Below, piece after piece: positions 7,242 to 16,158 of a DNA stretch of 64,000 nt. Positions within the stretch are counted from its first letter, which is position 1, and each line of letters opens with the position of its first letter. A program made the position numbers and the translations under genes. Origin of the DNA: Pelagicoccus enzymogenes (GTDB lineage: Bacteria; Verrucomicrobiota; Verrucomicrobiia; Opitutales; Opitutaceae); assembly GCF_014803405.1 (NCBI RefSeq), contig NZ_JACYFG010000055.1, forward strand, positions 1 to 64,000. Reading direction: 5' to 3'. Under the pieces are notes generated by a model. The model saw nothing but the letters and a program-made list of their open reading frames with translations. It was not told where the DNA came from and searched no databases.

Positions 7242-10200
7242 CTACTCGTCGGCTTGCAAGTAGTAGATCGCCAAACGCACGAAAAGGCCGTCCCGCAATT
7301 CCTCTTCCGTCAGCAGCTGCAACAATTGCACGCTGCTTTGACCGTCTCCCTGCGTCAGATCGTACTGGCTACGCAACGGATACCAAGTCGCCAAATCCCG
7401 GCTCACCTCCAAAGCAAATCCCGTATCCACCGCCTCCGACTGCAAGGGAAACTCGACGATCACCAACCCGTTCTCGATACGGGGTGTCGGAAAGACCTCC
7501 GCGGACAAGGGATCGAAGCCGAAGGCATACTCGGCCAAATTCGGCAGACCGTCTCCTTCCGGATCCCCTCGCAGTCCACGCTCCGCCTCGTCCAGTCCAC
7601 TCTCCGCAAACACCCGAGTCGACCAATCGTAAAACCCTTCGCCTCCAAACTTGAGAAAACGCAAGCCATCCACCCAAGCCCGGCCTCCCTGGGTGCCCGC
7701 CCCATCGCGATTCAACATCTGGATACGAAACTGGAACGACGCTTCCGGAACGAAGAGTTCATAGGGAACCCAGTCGGAAGACGAATAAAGCCCTCTCAGC
7801 AACTTGCCCCCACCCGTGATCGACAATTCGTCCACTCCGCTGGGCGAGTCCAATTTCCAATTCATCAAGAACACTCCCGGACCCTTCAAGTCAAAGACCA
7901 GCTCGCTCGACTCAAGCGGGCTTAAGCTCCCCACGCTCAGGGATCTACTTCCCACCAGCGACTCCCCTTCATCCAGCTCCCAAAGCGTATCCCCATAACT
8001 CCGGAGCCTCGTGCCCGACCACCCCACAGCTCCACCGAAGTCCGCGCTCAAAAGCCGTACTTCTCGCGAAAGGGTTTCGGACACTGCAACATCGTTTTCC
8101 ACAACCAGATCGTAAACTCCTTCGACCTCGTCGTTCAGCCGCGGAACGACGTAGCGAATCTGGTTACTACCCGTTTTTCCAGTTCTTAGCGTCTGTCCGG
8201 CCTTGGACCACCGGTAAGTGAACGGAAGGTTTCCCACCACTTCGGCCGAGAACATATGGGAATCCCCCCAGTAGATCCCTCCAGCGCGAGCCGGGCGGGA
8301 AACCACCGGCTCTTCCATCAACCGAAAGCCCGCCAATGCCACCTCCGGATCGCGGAGCTCCCACTCCGAACCTTGGCGCAAACTAATGGAGAGACGATTC
8401 GTCCCGCTCTTGCTCAACGGAATAACAACTCGCTGCCAGTCATCGGATTCCAAAATATCAATATGCCGTTGGTTGTTCTCGTAGACTTGCAGCAAGCTAT
8501 TGGCTCCCATGTCGCTAGCCCGTATCCAAAATTCCAACGCGCGAAGTCCCCCCTGCGCCACCTCGATATCGAATGCCAGCGCGTTCAACGAATCGCGCTC
8601 AGCCACTGCGAGCGCCAGAGCGCCCTGTCCTACTGGCGTTTCAATTAGAACGGGCTCCCATTTCTCGCCGCCCAACACCACCCGGCCAAAGTCGAGCCCA
8701 AGCGCATCGTAGTAGCCCAGGATAACCGTCACTTCCGCCGCGGCTGAAGCTGCAGAAAATCCTTCTTCGTTTTTTGCGACGCAGTGGTAGAGACCGGCAG
8801 TCGCTTCATTCGCTCCGGATATTTGCAGCTGGGCAGACTTTTGCCCTGCCAGAGCGACTCCGTCCTTGAACCATTGATAGGCAAAGGGTCCCGCCCCCAC
8901 CATCGAAACGCTAAGACTCGCGGCACCTCCCTCCACTACCCGAGTGTCTCGCGGATCCTTAGCAAACACCGGCTCCTCGAGCAACTTTACGTTGTCGAGG
9001 TATGCCACCGCCGCCCCCAAAGCACCTGACGCGCTTCCCCTCGCGAACCTCCATTCGACTTGATGGACACCTTCACTCAAGTAGATAGCCCGACGCTTCA
9101 GACTCAATTCCTTTTGCTTATCGATAGAATCACTGTAGTAACCGACACGCCTGCCATCAACAATCAGGCCGAGAGACGGAAACCCTACAAGCGAGCGTAT
9201 CCCAAGATCAAATACCAGCGTTCCCGGACCTGTTACTTCCGCGGTGAGAACGGCCATTTCCCCATCCCCAAGGCTCCGCAAGGCGACCTCACCATTATCC
9301 AACACCGTTCCCTGCCATGCGGAGCTGTCTCCAAAATTCAGCGACACCGAATCGTCACCCCATTCGGCAGCCAAAGAGTCGAAAACTCGCACGAGCATAT
9401 CAGCGCTCTGCGCCGATCCATGGGCGTTGCTGGCGACCACAAAGTATCTCCCCACTGAACTTGGATCTGAACTCGAGACCGGATAGCTACTTTCGACCGC
9501 CCCAGGAATCGCTACCCCATCCCGATACCACTGATAGGCAAGCGTCCCCGCTCCCCGCGCCTCCGCGGCCAAAAGGGAGTCCTGACCCTGCTCGAGCGCC
9601 AGCGACTCTGACTGCGAGCAAAACGCTGGAGCCGCAGAAAGCCTGCCCTGATCGATCCACACCGTACTCCCAAGCTCCAGCAAGCCTTCGATACTCACCA
9701 AATGGCGTCCTTCCGGAACCCATGCGCGCGCCTCGTGCCAATCCGCTCCTGCGCTCAGGCTGGACATCACTTCACCATCGACAAAAAGCCGCACCGTAGA
9801 CGGGATCGCAGAGGACTCTTCCCTCCAAAAGGCATAAAAGTTGGTGGGCCCCTCAATCTCCGCCCAAAGCGAAACGGGCGTGCCAAAAAAGCTGCGGCCC
9901 CCTCCTGACTCCAAAGCGTCCATTCCATCGCGCGCCACCTCCTCCTGAGCGAAGAAGTAACCCGCGCCTTCGACGTTCCACTCCAACTCCGGCAAGTCGA
10001 TCGCCTCGCCCAGATCGCCCAGCGCGAGCACCTCCGCCTCCGCGCTCAAGGCCGTCCCAAAGGCATTCTGCGCCTGCAGGCGATAGACGCCACCGTCCGA
10101 TTCCACGACCGCTTCCCGACTTAAAACTCGATCCACTTCTCCCGGAACCGCAACGCTGTCCTTGAACCACTGATACGTAAACGGAAACGATCCCTCCACC

Positions 10201-13073
10201 GCGGCAGACAAAAACAGCGTGTCACCATTTTTCCAGTACCCTGATTGCGGTTGCTTGACAAAGCGCGGAGCGAGACTCAACTCCCTGACCTCCAGAGTCG
10301 CGACATTGGTTTCAACCGCTACCGGAGTGGACGCGTTACTCACCCTCGCAAAGTACTCGCCGGCATCCGCAACGCCCACCACAGCGATCGTCAACCGAGG
10401 AGAGTCCGCCCCAGCAAGCGCCACGTCGTCCTTGTACCATTCAACCGAATACGGAAGCGACCCTTCCAGTTCGACCTCAAACACCACGCGTTCGCCTGCC
10501 GACACACTAGCGTTTTCAGGCTGCGACAAAATTCGAACTGGGATATCAGCGATCTCGATGCGAGCTCCGCGACTCGTGACATCGCCAAAAGGATTGGACA
10601 CTATCACCGTATAGATCCCCGCATCCTCGGAGGAGACAGAGAAAAACGCCAGGCTTCCCGAGACTGCGCCCTCTAGGGCCACCCCGTCCTTAAACCACTG
10701 GTATTCGAGCTCGCCGCCCAGAGCCTCCACCGAGAGCTGGTAGCTGGCCCCGGTTCCGACGACCCCTCCTACCGGCTCCTGCAAGATGAGCGGGGCCCCC
10801 TCCTCCAAGGACCCAATCTCGATCTCGTCCAAAAACAAGGCATCCTGCCCCGAACTCGTCGATCGATCCTTGCAATACTGCCACTCGAGGCGGTAACGGC
10901 GTGGCTCCGTCAAGGAAACCGAATGTTGAACCCACTCACCATTTTCCCGCAAACTCGCATTCTCCGCTCCATCCACCCAGAAGCTGCCGTAGTCCCAGTA
11001 ACGCTCCGCCGAAAGCCGCCAACTGAAAGACACCCGGGCCGGGCCCATCACTTCTGTGAAGACCGAAGACTGCCCGTCATCGCCTATCTCGCCCGAGCGA
11101 ATACAGTCCGCTCCCAAAACTGAATCGAAAGCGTAGCGATTCCACTTCGCATCTCCATAGCTGTAAACTTCCAAGAATGGAGCATCCACTGCCTCGGCCA
11201 AGCCTTCGTCCACCTCCAATACCTGCAATTGCACACGGCCTCTCGCCTCGCCATCCTGGTTGCGCGCCACCACCGAATACACACCAGCATCTGCCGCTTG
11301 CAGGTTCGTCAGACCCAAGCGGGACTCCTGCTGCCCGGCCAACTTGACTCCCTCACGAAACCACTCGTAGCTCACCGGAAACTCGCTCTCCACCAAGACA
11401 GAAGCCTCCCAGTCGCTTCCCTCAGTTTGATAGGCAAAACGCGGAAGGCGCTCAACAAACACCGGAGGCTGCGGAGCCGTCGCCAACTGCAGCGAGCCCG
11501 CTAGATTCGCCATCACGCCAAAACCCACCCGATCCTCAAGGGTCGCCAAACGCTTCCCTCCGTAGAACAAGCGCCTCAATTGCTCATCTAATCCACTTTC
11601 TGGATACTCAACCAAGAGCAATGCAAGAACTCCACTCACATGCGGGGTCGCCATAGAGGTCCCGCTGATTTTTCGGTAAGCATCCTCTCCGCCAATCCAT
11701 GAGGACAAAATATCCGTTCCCGGCGCCGCTAGGTCCACCGAATCCAGACCGTAGTTGGAAAACGCCGACAGATCCCCTCGACGGTCGACCGATGCGACCG
11801 ACACCACATTGTCCAAATCGTAGCTCGCTGGGTAAACAGCAGCCTGGTCGTTGTCCGAGGCGGCATTTCCTGCAGCTGCCACAAAGGCGACCCCATTTTC
11901 CTCAGCCACCGCGATCGCATCGCGCAAGGCTTGCGAATAGCCCGCGCCACCCCAGCTATTGCTCAACAGGTCCGCTCCCATCGCGAGGGCATACTCGATA
12001 CAAACGATCGCGTCCGATGTTTTACCGCCTCCATTCGAAGACAAAAACTTCAGCCCCATCAGCTGCACATCCCAAGCCACACCGACGATCCCTTCCCCAT
12101 TGTCCCCTTGGGCGCCCAGCGTACCCGAGCAGTGCGTTCCGTGCCCGTTGTCGTCGAACGGGTCGCCCGTCCCCGCAACCGCGTTGATTCCGTAAACGTC
12201 GTCAATCCACCCGTTTGCGTCGTCGTCGATCCCGTTACCCGGAATTTCCAAGGCATTGACCCAAAGATTGGATACAAGGTCCCGATGCAAATAGTTGATT
12301 CCCGTGTCGATCACCGCCACCACCACTTCGCTCGCATCGGAGCGCAAAGCCCAACCTTCGGGAGCGTCGATATCGACATCTGCCACCCCTTCCTCTTGGC
12401 CCTCGTTGCGAAGCCCCCATAAACTTCCGTCCGCAAAGCTGGGATCGCTTGGATCCACCATGGCATGGACCATGTAGTCAGGTTCCAAATACACGAGATC
12501 CTCTGCCATCGCTGATTGCCGAGCGACCCTCAATCCTTCAGGCACGTCATCCAATCCCCCAGAAGGCAGCAGTATCTCGAAAACGTTTCCACCTATCAAT
12601 CGACGCCCCAAGACCATGCCCAAGCCAGCAAGCTGCCGCTGCAGCTCACTTGCTTCCAACCCGTCCTCGAAACGCCCGATCAAACGGTCGGCCGCCATCT
12701 CTACGCGATCAAGCACCTGGACCTCTCCCGTAGCGGGATCCCTCGAGACCGTTTGCTCGACCCGCACCGGATACGCCAGTCCCGGCACCGCGTACAATTG
12801 CTCCAGCAGCTCAAGCCCTTCGTCACCGCGAGGCGAAACGCGCTCCTCCAAAAGCGCGGCTGCTTCTCCCAAAAACGAGGGACTCGCCAATCCCTTAGCC
12901 GGCGCGTCCCGCGCGCCTCCGATTGCAATAGGTTCGGAGTAGACAGCCGCCGGAACATCCGGAACAGGCTCTACGACGCTCGAGGAGGGCTGGCTCTTCG
13001 GCCAAAAAAAGAACGCCAGCCCGAGCAGCGAAAAAGCGCCCAGGAACCCTCGAACTTTCCACCTACCCCTCAC
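7242..13073 (-). CDS. exported subtilisin-like protease with Ig-like repeats
   Basis: About 1,943 residues from GTG 13073. Order: signal or anchor segment (FLGAFSLLGLAFFFW, about 8-24), propeptide-like region, S8 catalytic domain with Asp256 (AVIDTGINYLHRDL), His311 (NGHGTHCSG), oxyanion Asn403 (AAAGN) and Ser473 (SGTSMATPHVSG). Then follow about seven Ig-like domains marked by YQWFKDGVAL-type motifs, alternating with jellyroll-like segments. The C-terminus has a DPEGDGLPNLAEYAFGFDP segment and an LEVSRDLATW module also seen in neighbours. It should cleave proteins outside the cytoplasm; Ig-like domains probably bind surfaces or polymers. The start is set by GGAGG seven bases upstream; a TTG at 13115 in frame is less likely. 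It is divergent from the sensor kinase gene. Confidence 0.93.
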   Translation of the reverse strand: MRGRWKVRGFLGAFSLLGLAFFFWPKSQPSSSVVEPVPDVPAAVYSEPIAIGGARDAPAKGLASPSFLGEAAALLEERVSPRGDEGLELLEQLYAVPGLAYPVRVEQTVSRDPATGEVQVLDRVEMAADRLIGRFEDGLEASELQRQLAGLGMVLGRRLIGGNVFEILLPSGGLDDVPEGLRVARQSAMAEDLVYLEPDYMVHAMVDPSDPSFADGSLWGLRNEGQEEGVADVDIDAPEGWALRSDASEVVVAVIDTGINYLHRDLVSNLWVNALEIPGNGIDDDANGWIDDVYGINAVAGTGDPFDDNGHGTHCSGTLGAQGDNGEGIVGVAWDVQLMGLKFLSSNGGGKTSDAIVCIEYALAMGADLLSNSWGGAGYSQALRDAIAVAEENGVAFVAAAGNAASDNDQAAVYPASYDLDNVVSVASVDRRGDLSAFSNYGLDSVDLAAPGTDILSSWIGGEDAYRKISGTSMATPHVSGVLALLLVEYPESGLDEQLRRLFYGGKRLATLEDRVGFGVMANLAGSLQLATAPQPPVFVERLPRFAYQTEGSDWEASVLVESEFPVSYEWFREGVKLAGQQESRLGLTNLQAADAGVYSVVARNQDGEARGRVQLQVLEVDEGLAEAVDAPFLEVYSYGDAKWNRYAFDSVLGADCIRSGEIGDDGQSSVFTEVMGPARVSFSWRLSAERYWDYGSFWVDGAENASLRENGEWVQHSVSLTEPRRYRLEWQYCKDRSTSSGQDALFLDEIEIGSLEEGAPLILQEPVGGVVGTGASYQLSVEALGGELEYQWFKDGVALEGAVSGSLAFFSVSSEDAGIYTVIVSNPFGDVTSRGARIEIADIPVRILSQPENASVSAGERVVFEVELEGSLPYSVEWYKDDVALAGADSPRLTIAVVGVADAGEYFARVSNASTPVAVETNVATLEVRELSLAPRFVKQPQSGYWKNGDTLFLSAAVEGSFPFTYQWFKDSVAVPGEVDRVLSREAVVESDGGVYRLQAQNAFGTALSAEAEVLALGDLGEAIDLPELEWNVEGAGYFFAQEEVARDGMDALESGGGRSFFGTPVSLWAEIEGPTNFYAFWREESSAIPSTVRLFVDGEVMSSLSAGADWHEARAWVPEGRHLVSIEGLLELGSTVWIDQGRLSAAPAFCSQSESLALEQGQDSLLAAEARGAGTLAYQWYRDGVAIPGAVESSYPVSSSDPSSVGRYFVVASNAHGSAQSADMLVRVFDSLAAEWGDDSVSLNFGDSSAWQGTVLDNGEVALRSLGDGEMAVLTAEVTGPGTLVFDLGIRSLVGFPSLGLIVDGRRVGYYSDSIDKQKELSLKRRAIYLSEGVHQVEWRFARGSASGALGAAVAYLDNVKLLEEPVFAKDPRDTRVVEGGAASLSVSMVGAGPFAYQWFKDGVALAGQKSAQLQISGANEATAGLYHCVAKNEEGFSAASAAAEVTVILGYYDALGLDFGRVVLGGEKWEPVLIETPVGQGALALAVAERDSLNALAFDIEVAQGGLRALEFWIRASDMGANSLLQVYENNQRHIDILESDDWQRVVIPLSKSGTNRLSISLRQGSEWELRDPEVALAGFRLMEEPVVSRPARAGGIYWGDSHMFSAEVVGNLPFTYRWSKAGQTLRTGKTGSNQIRYVVPRLNDEVEGVYDLVVENDVAVSETLSREVRLLSADFGGAVGWSGTRLRSYGDTLWELDEGESLVGSRSLSVGSLSPLESSELVFDLKGPGVFLMNWKLDSPSGVDELSITGGGKLLRGLYSSSDWVPYELFVPEASFQFRIQMLNRDGAGTQGGRAWVDGLRFLKFGGEGFYDWSTRVFAESGLDEAERGLRGDPEGDGLPNLAEYAFGFDPLSAEVFPTPRIENGLVIVEFPLQSEAVDTGFALEVSRDLATWYPLRSQYDLTQGDGQSSVQLLQLLTEEELRDGLFVRLAIYYLQADE

Positions 13074-13085
13074 CTCACTTCCTCC
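13074..13085 (-). promoter_or_regulatory. ribosome-binding site deciding the subtilase start
   Basis: Read leftward, GGAGGAAGTGAG precedes GTG at 13073 with seven bases between GGAGG and the start codon. Strong Shine-Dalgarno sequences are rare in this window, so this one is informative. Confidence 0.7.
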
Positions 13086-13257
13086 ATCTTCAGTCAATCG
13101 ACATTGCCTCCGCAAAGCCCGGAGTCAAATCCACAGCCAACCCGCTCCGCCCATCCGCAATCCACATTCAAGCCCTCATCCCCCGAGGTCGAAAGATCTC
13201 GTTTTCGACAAAACTCGCTCTCGCCATGAGGCCGGCTCCCTCACAAGGTCTCCCGCG

Positions 13258-15387
13258 ATGGCTACCCAGCGTCACCGTTCCCTTCCTGATCGCCCCATCA
13301 GGCCCCGTTCTAAAGCGGGGTTTCGCGTCCTAGCCTCCAGCCTCGCCCTCGCGACCATCGCTCCCGTTGTCGGCCAAACACCCCCTCAAACCGCCCCCCT
13401 GCAGTCCGCCTTCGAGGTGCGCGCCCTCTCTGTCGAGCAAGCCTCCCAGGCCTTGCCCGTTGAAATCGAAGGAGTGGTCCTCGGGCGGGTCGAGCCCTAC
13501 CACCAGGCCTTCGTCCTCGTCGACGACCGCGGAGACAGCCTCTACGCCGTCGACCTCCAGCCCCCCATCGCTCCCGTCAAAGCCGGCCAACGCGTTCGGG
13601 TCCGCGGGAGCACCGACCCCGGTGGCTACGCTCCTTTCCTGTCAATCGAATCGGTCGACCAGCTCGGCGAGGGCGAACTCCCAGCCCCCCTTCCCGTCAC
13701 CCTTTCGGACCTGAGCGCCGGCGGTCTCGACTCCCGCTGGGTAGAAACCTACGGCATCGTGCGCAGCTGCCGCGTCGCCGACCACGACAGCCTGCCCGAC
13801 GGAAAATCCTCTCTCATCGAACTGGCCTACGGCAAGGAGCGCATCAGCGTGCAAGCCCAGTTCGCCACCGACCCCGAGAGCCTTATCGACGCCCAAATCC
13901 GCTTCCGCGCCATCTGCGTCAACCAGCACAACCGCAACCGCCAATTCATCCAGCCCGCCCTTCTCATTCCCGCAGAGGGAGAGATCACCATCGAGTCCCG
14001 CCCGGAAACTCCCCCTTTCCAAAGCGAACCAGCCGCCATCAGCTCCCTGCTCGAATTCTATCCCAACATCGACTACCATCATCGCGTCCATATCCAAGGC
14101 GCCCTCCTGCACGCCATCCCCGGCGAGTCCCTCTGGATCCGCGACCGCACCCGCGCCATCCGAGTCGCTACCGAGCAACTGCCGGCGCCACCACCCCACA
14201 GCCAACTCAGCATAGCGGGCTTCCTGGCGAGCGACGCCTACTCGCCTGCCTTGGAAGACGCAGAATTTCGTATCCAGGGAGCAAGCACAGCCGCTGAGCC
14301 ACGCATCCTCGAGCGCTACGCCGACGCCTTCGAGCACGACGCCGACCTCGTCCGCTTCAGAGGCATCCTCACCGACAAGCGCCCGCAACCCGACGGCGTT
14401 GCCCTTCGCTTCGAATGGCAGGACTCCCAGAACAACGTCACCGCCGCCACCCTCATTAGCGGAGAGATATCGCCGTCTTCGTTGCCCGCCGTCGGTTCCC
14501 TGCTCAACGTCACCGGCATCTGCTCCGTCGTACCGTACCAGACCGACAACATCAGCGGCAGCCTCACTCCTCAGAGCTTCGAGCTCCTTATCCGCTCCGC
14601 CTCCGACCTGCAGGTCCTGCAAGCCCCGCCCTTCTGGGATCGGGAAACCGTCGTCTGGCTGCTACTGGCCTTGCTGTCCCTCGCGACCCTTGCCGCTCTC
14701 GCAATCTACCTCGCCGCCCAGCGCCGCCTCAAAGAGCAAGCCCGCCAGCGCGAAATGGCTGAAGCGGAGTTCACCGCCATCCTCCGGGAACGCAACCGCC
14801 TCGCCCGCGAGATCCACGACACCTTGTCGCAAGGGCTGGGAGCCACCTCCGTCCAGCTGGAGCTCGCCAAGAACCGTTGCCCCGAGGGCGACGAAGCCTT
14901 GCTCAAGCACCTCGACAACGCCCACCAAATCGTGCGCACCTCCCTCGGCGAAGCCCGCACTTCCATCTGGAACATGCGCTCCCAGATCCTAGAAAAGTTC
15001 GACCTTCCCGAGGCCCTTACCGCCATCCTGCACCAGCTCACGGAACAAGCCGGCGTCGCCGCCAAGGTTAAGGTCGACGGTCCCCGCCGACGCCTCTCCA
15101 CCGCAGTGGAAAACAACCTCCTACGCATCGGGCAGGAAGCCATCACCAATGCCACCAAGTACGCGTCGGCCAAACAGGTGCGCCTCGACATCGCTTTCAC
15201 GAGCAACGAGATCAACATCGCCATCGCCGACGACGGCATCGGATTCGATCCCGCCTCCAGCCACGCCAAGTCCAACAGCTTCGGCCTGGTCGGCATGAAA
15301 GAGCGAGCCGACCACATCGGAGCCTCCCTGCGCATTGACAGCGCCCCGGGCACCGGAACCCGCATTTCCGTCCGCTTCGCTGGTTGA
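13258..15387 (+). CDS. membrane sensor histidine kinase with OB-like sensor region
   Basis: A 709-residue NarL-type (HisKA_3) kinase. After an N-terminal signal segment (about 20-40) comes a roughly 420-residue extracytoplasmic region with repeated beta-rich units such as VEIEGVVLGRVEPYHQAFVL and HIQGALLHAIPGESLWIRD, which look OB-fold-like. A transmembrane helix follows (about 466-487, WLLLALLSLATLAALAIYLA). The phosphoacceptor is His520 in LAREIHDTLSQGLG, then the ATPase N-box NNLLRIGQEAITNATKYA (about 617-634), DDGIGFDP (about 657-664) and GTGTRISV near the C-terminus. It should sense a periplasmic signal and phosphorylate the response regulator encoded 79 bases downstream. The ligand is unknown. 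The ATG has only AAGG upstream. Confidence 0.93.
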   Translation: MATQRHRSLPDRPIRPRSKAGFRVLASSLALATIAPVVGQTPPQTAPLQSAFEVRALSVEQASQALPVEIEGVVLGRVEPYHQAFVLVDDRGDSLYAVDLQPPIAPVKAGQRVRVRGSTDPGGYAPFLSIESVDQLGEGELPAPLPVTLSDLSAGGLDSRWVETYGIVRSCRVADHDSLPDGKSSLIELAYGKERISVQAQFATDPESLIDAQIRFRAICVNQHNRNRQFIQPALLIPAEGEITIESRPETPPFQSEPAAISSLLEFYPNIDYHHRVHIQGALLHAIPGESLWIRDRTRAIRVATEQLPAPPPHSQLSIAGFLASDAYSPALEDAEFRIQGASTAAEPRILERYADAFEHDADLVRFRGILTDKRPQPDGVALRFEWQDSQNNVTAATLISGEISPSSLPAVGSLLNVTGICSVVPYQTDNISGSLTPQSFELLIRSASDLQVLQAPPFWDRETVVWLLLALLSLATLAALAIYLAAQRRLKEQARQREMAEAEFTAILRERNRLAREIHDTLSQGLGATSVQLELAKNRCPEGDEALLKHLDNAHQIVRTSLGEARTSIWNMRSQILEKFDLPEALTAILHQLTEQAGVAAKVKVDGPRRRLSTAVENNLLRIGQEAITNATKYASAKQVRLDIAFTSNEINIAIADDGIGFDPASSHAKSNSFGLVGMKERADHIGASLRIDSAPGTGTRISVRFAG

Positions 15388-15412
15388 ATCCACTTTCACC
15401 CCATCGGGTGAC

Positions 15413-15441
15413 GTGCCAATATTCCGCCAAACTGCTATACT
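15413..15441 (+). promoter_or_regulatory. possible promoter of the response regulator
   Basis: TATACT at 15436-15441 resembles a -10 box, with GTGCCA at 15413-15418 as a weak -35 (four of six matches) at 17-bp spacing, 25 bases before the ATG. It suggests that the regulator can be transcribed apart from the kinase. Consensus match only. Confidence 0.35.
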
Positions 15442-15466
15442 GGCCCCCTTTTCCACCGCTGCAGCC

Positions 15467-16102
15467 ATGTCCGAGAACTCGAAAATCCGCGTAATGCTCG
15501 TAGACGACCACCCGTCTATGCTCATGGGCATGGTCTCCATCGTGGAGAGCCAGCCGGACATGGAAGTCGCCGGCAAAGCCGAAAGCGGCGAGGCTGCCCT
15601 CGAGCTCTTTAAGGTCACTCGCCCAGACGTCATTCTCATGGACCTTCGCATGCCGGGCAACATGAGCGGCGTGGAGGCGATCATGTCGATCTGCCGCATC
15701 GACTCCTCCGCCAAAGTCATCGTTTTCTCCACCTTCGACTGCGACGAGGATATCCATCTTGCCCTGCAATCCGGGGCCAAGTCCTACCTGCTCAAAGACA
15801 TGTCGATCGCGGAAATCTGCGGAGCCATCCGCCGCGTGCAAGCCGGCGAGCAAGTCCTGCCAGAGTTCATCGCCAATCGCCTGAGCGAAAGCTCGCCCCG
15901 CCAAGCCCTCACCGAGCGCGAGCGCGAAGTCCTCGAAGCCCTGCTCAAAGGGCGCAGCAACAAGGAGATCGCCCACTCGCTCTACATCTCCATCGACACC
16001 GTAAAGACACACCTCAAAACCCTCTTCGCCAAACTCGAAGTCCAAGACCGCACCGAAGCCGCCGTCACCGCCATCCGCCGCGGCATCGTGCACCTCGATT
16101 AA
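15467..16102 (+). CDS. NarL/FixJ-family response regulator
   Basis: From ATG 15467 (MSENSKIRVMLVDDHPSML) the protein has 211 residues, the usual size. The receiver domain shows the acidic pair in VDDHPS and the phosphorylation site Asp59 in VILMDLRMPG. A LuxR-type helix-turn-helix follows (about 147-205): LTEREREVLEALLKGRSNKE and ISIDTVKTHLKTLFAKL. It should be phosphorylated by the kinase encoded just upstream and bind DNA as a dimer. The open frame extends further 5' but the upstream part has no receiver homology and overlaps the kinase gene. The adjacent GH5 gene and divergent subtilase gene are plausible targets by position only. Confidence 0.94.
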   Translation: MSENSKIRVMLVDDHPSMLMGMVSIVESQPDMEVAGKAESGEAALELFKVTRPDVILMDLRMPGNMSGVEAIMSICRIDSSAKVIVFSTFDCDEDIHLALQSGAKSYLLKDMSIAEICGAIRRVQAGEQVLPEFIANRLSESSPRQALTEREREVLEALLKGRSNKEIAHSLYISIDTVKTHLKTLFAKLEVQDRTEAAVTAIRRGIVHLD

Positions 16103-16104
16103 GC

Positions 16105-16130
16105 GTGGGAAGCGGCCTCGCGCCGCGATT
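16105..16130 (+). repeat. REP-like palindrome
   Basis: GTGGGAAGCGGCCTCGCGCC followed by GCGATT closely matches the unit at 7045-7070 with compensating changes in the stem (GCGGC/GCCGC in place of GCGAC/GTCGC). Compensating stem changes mean that the hairpin itself is conserved. It lies three bases after the response regulator stop. Confidence 0.55.
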
Positions 16131-16158
16131 TTCCTCAGCTTCATTACCCTACCCCAAA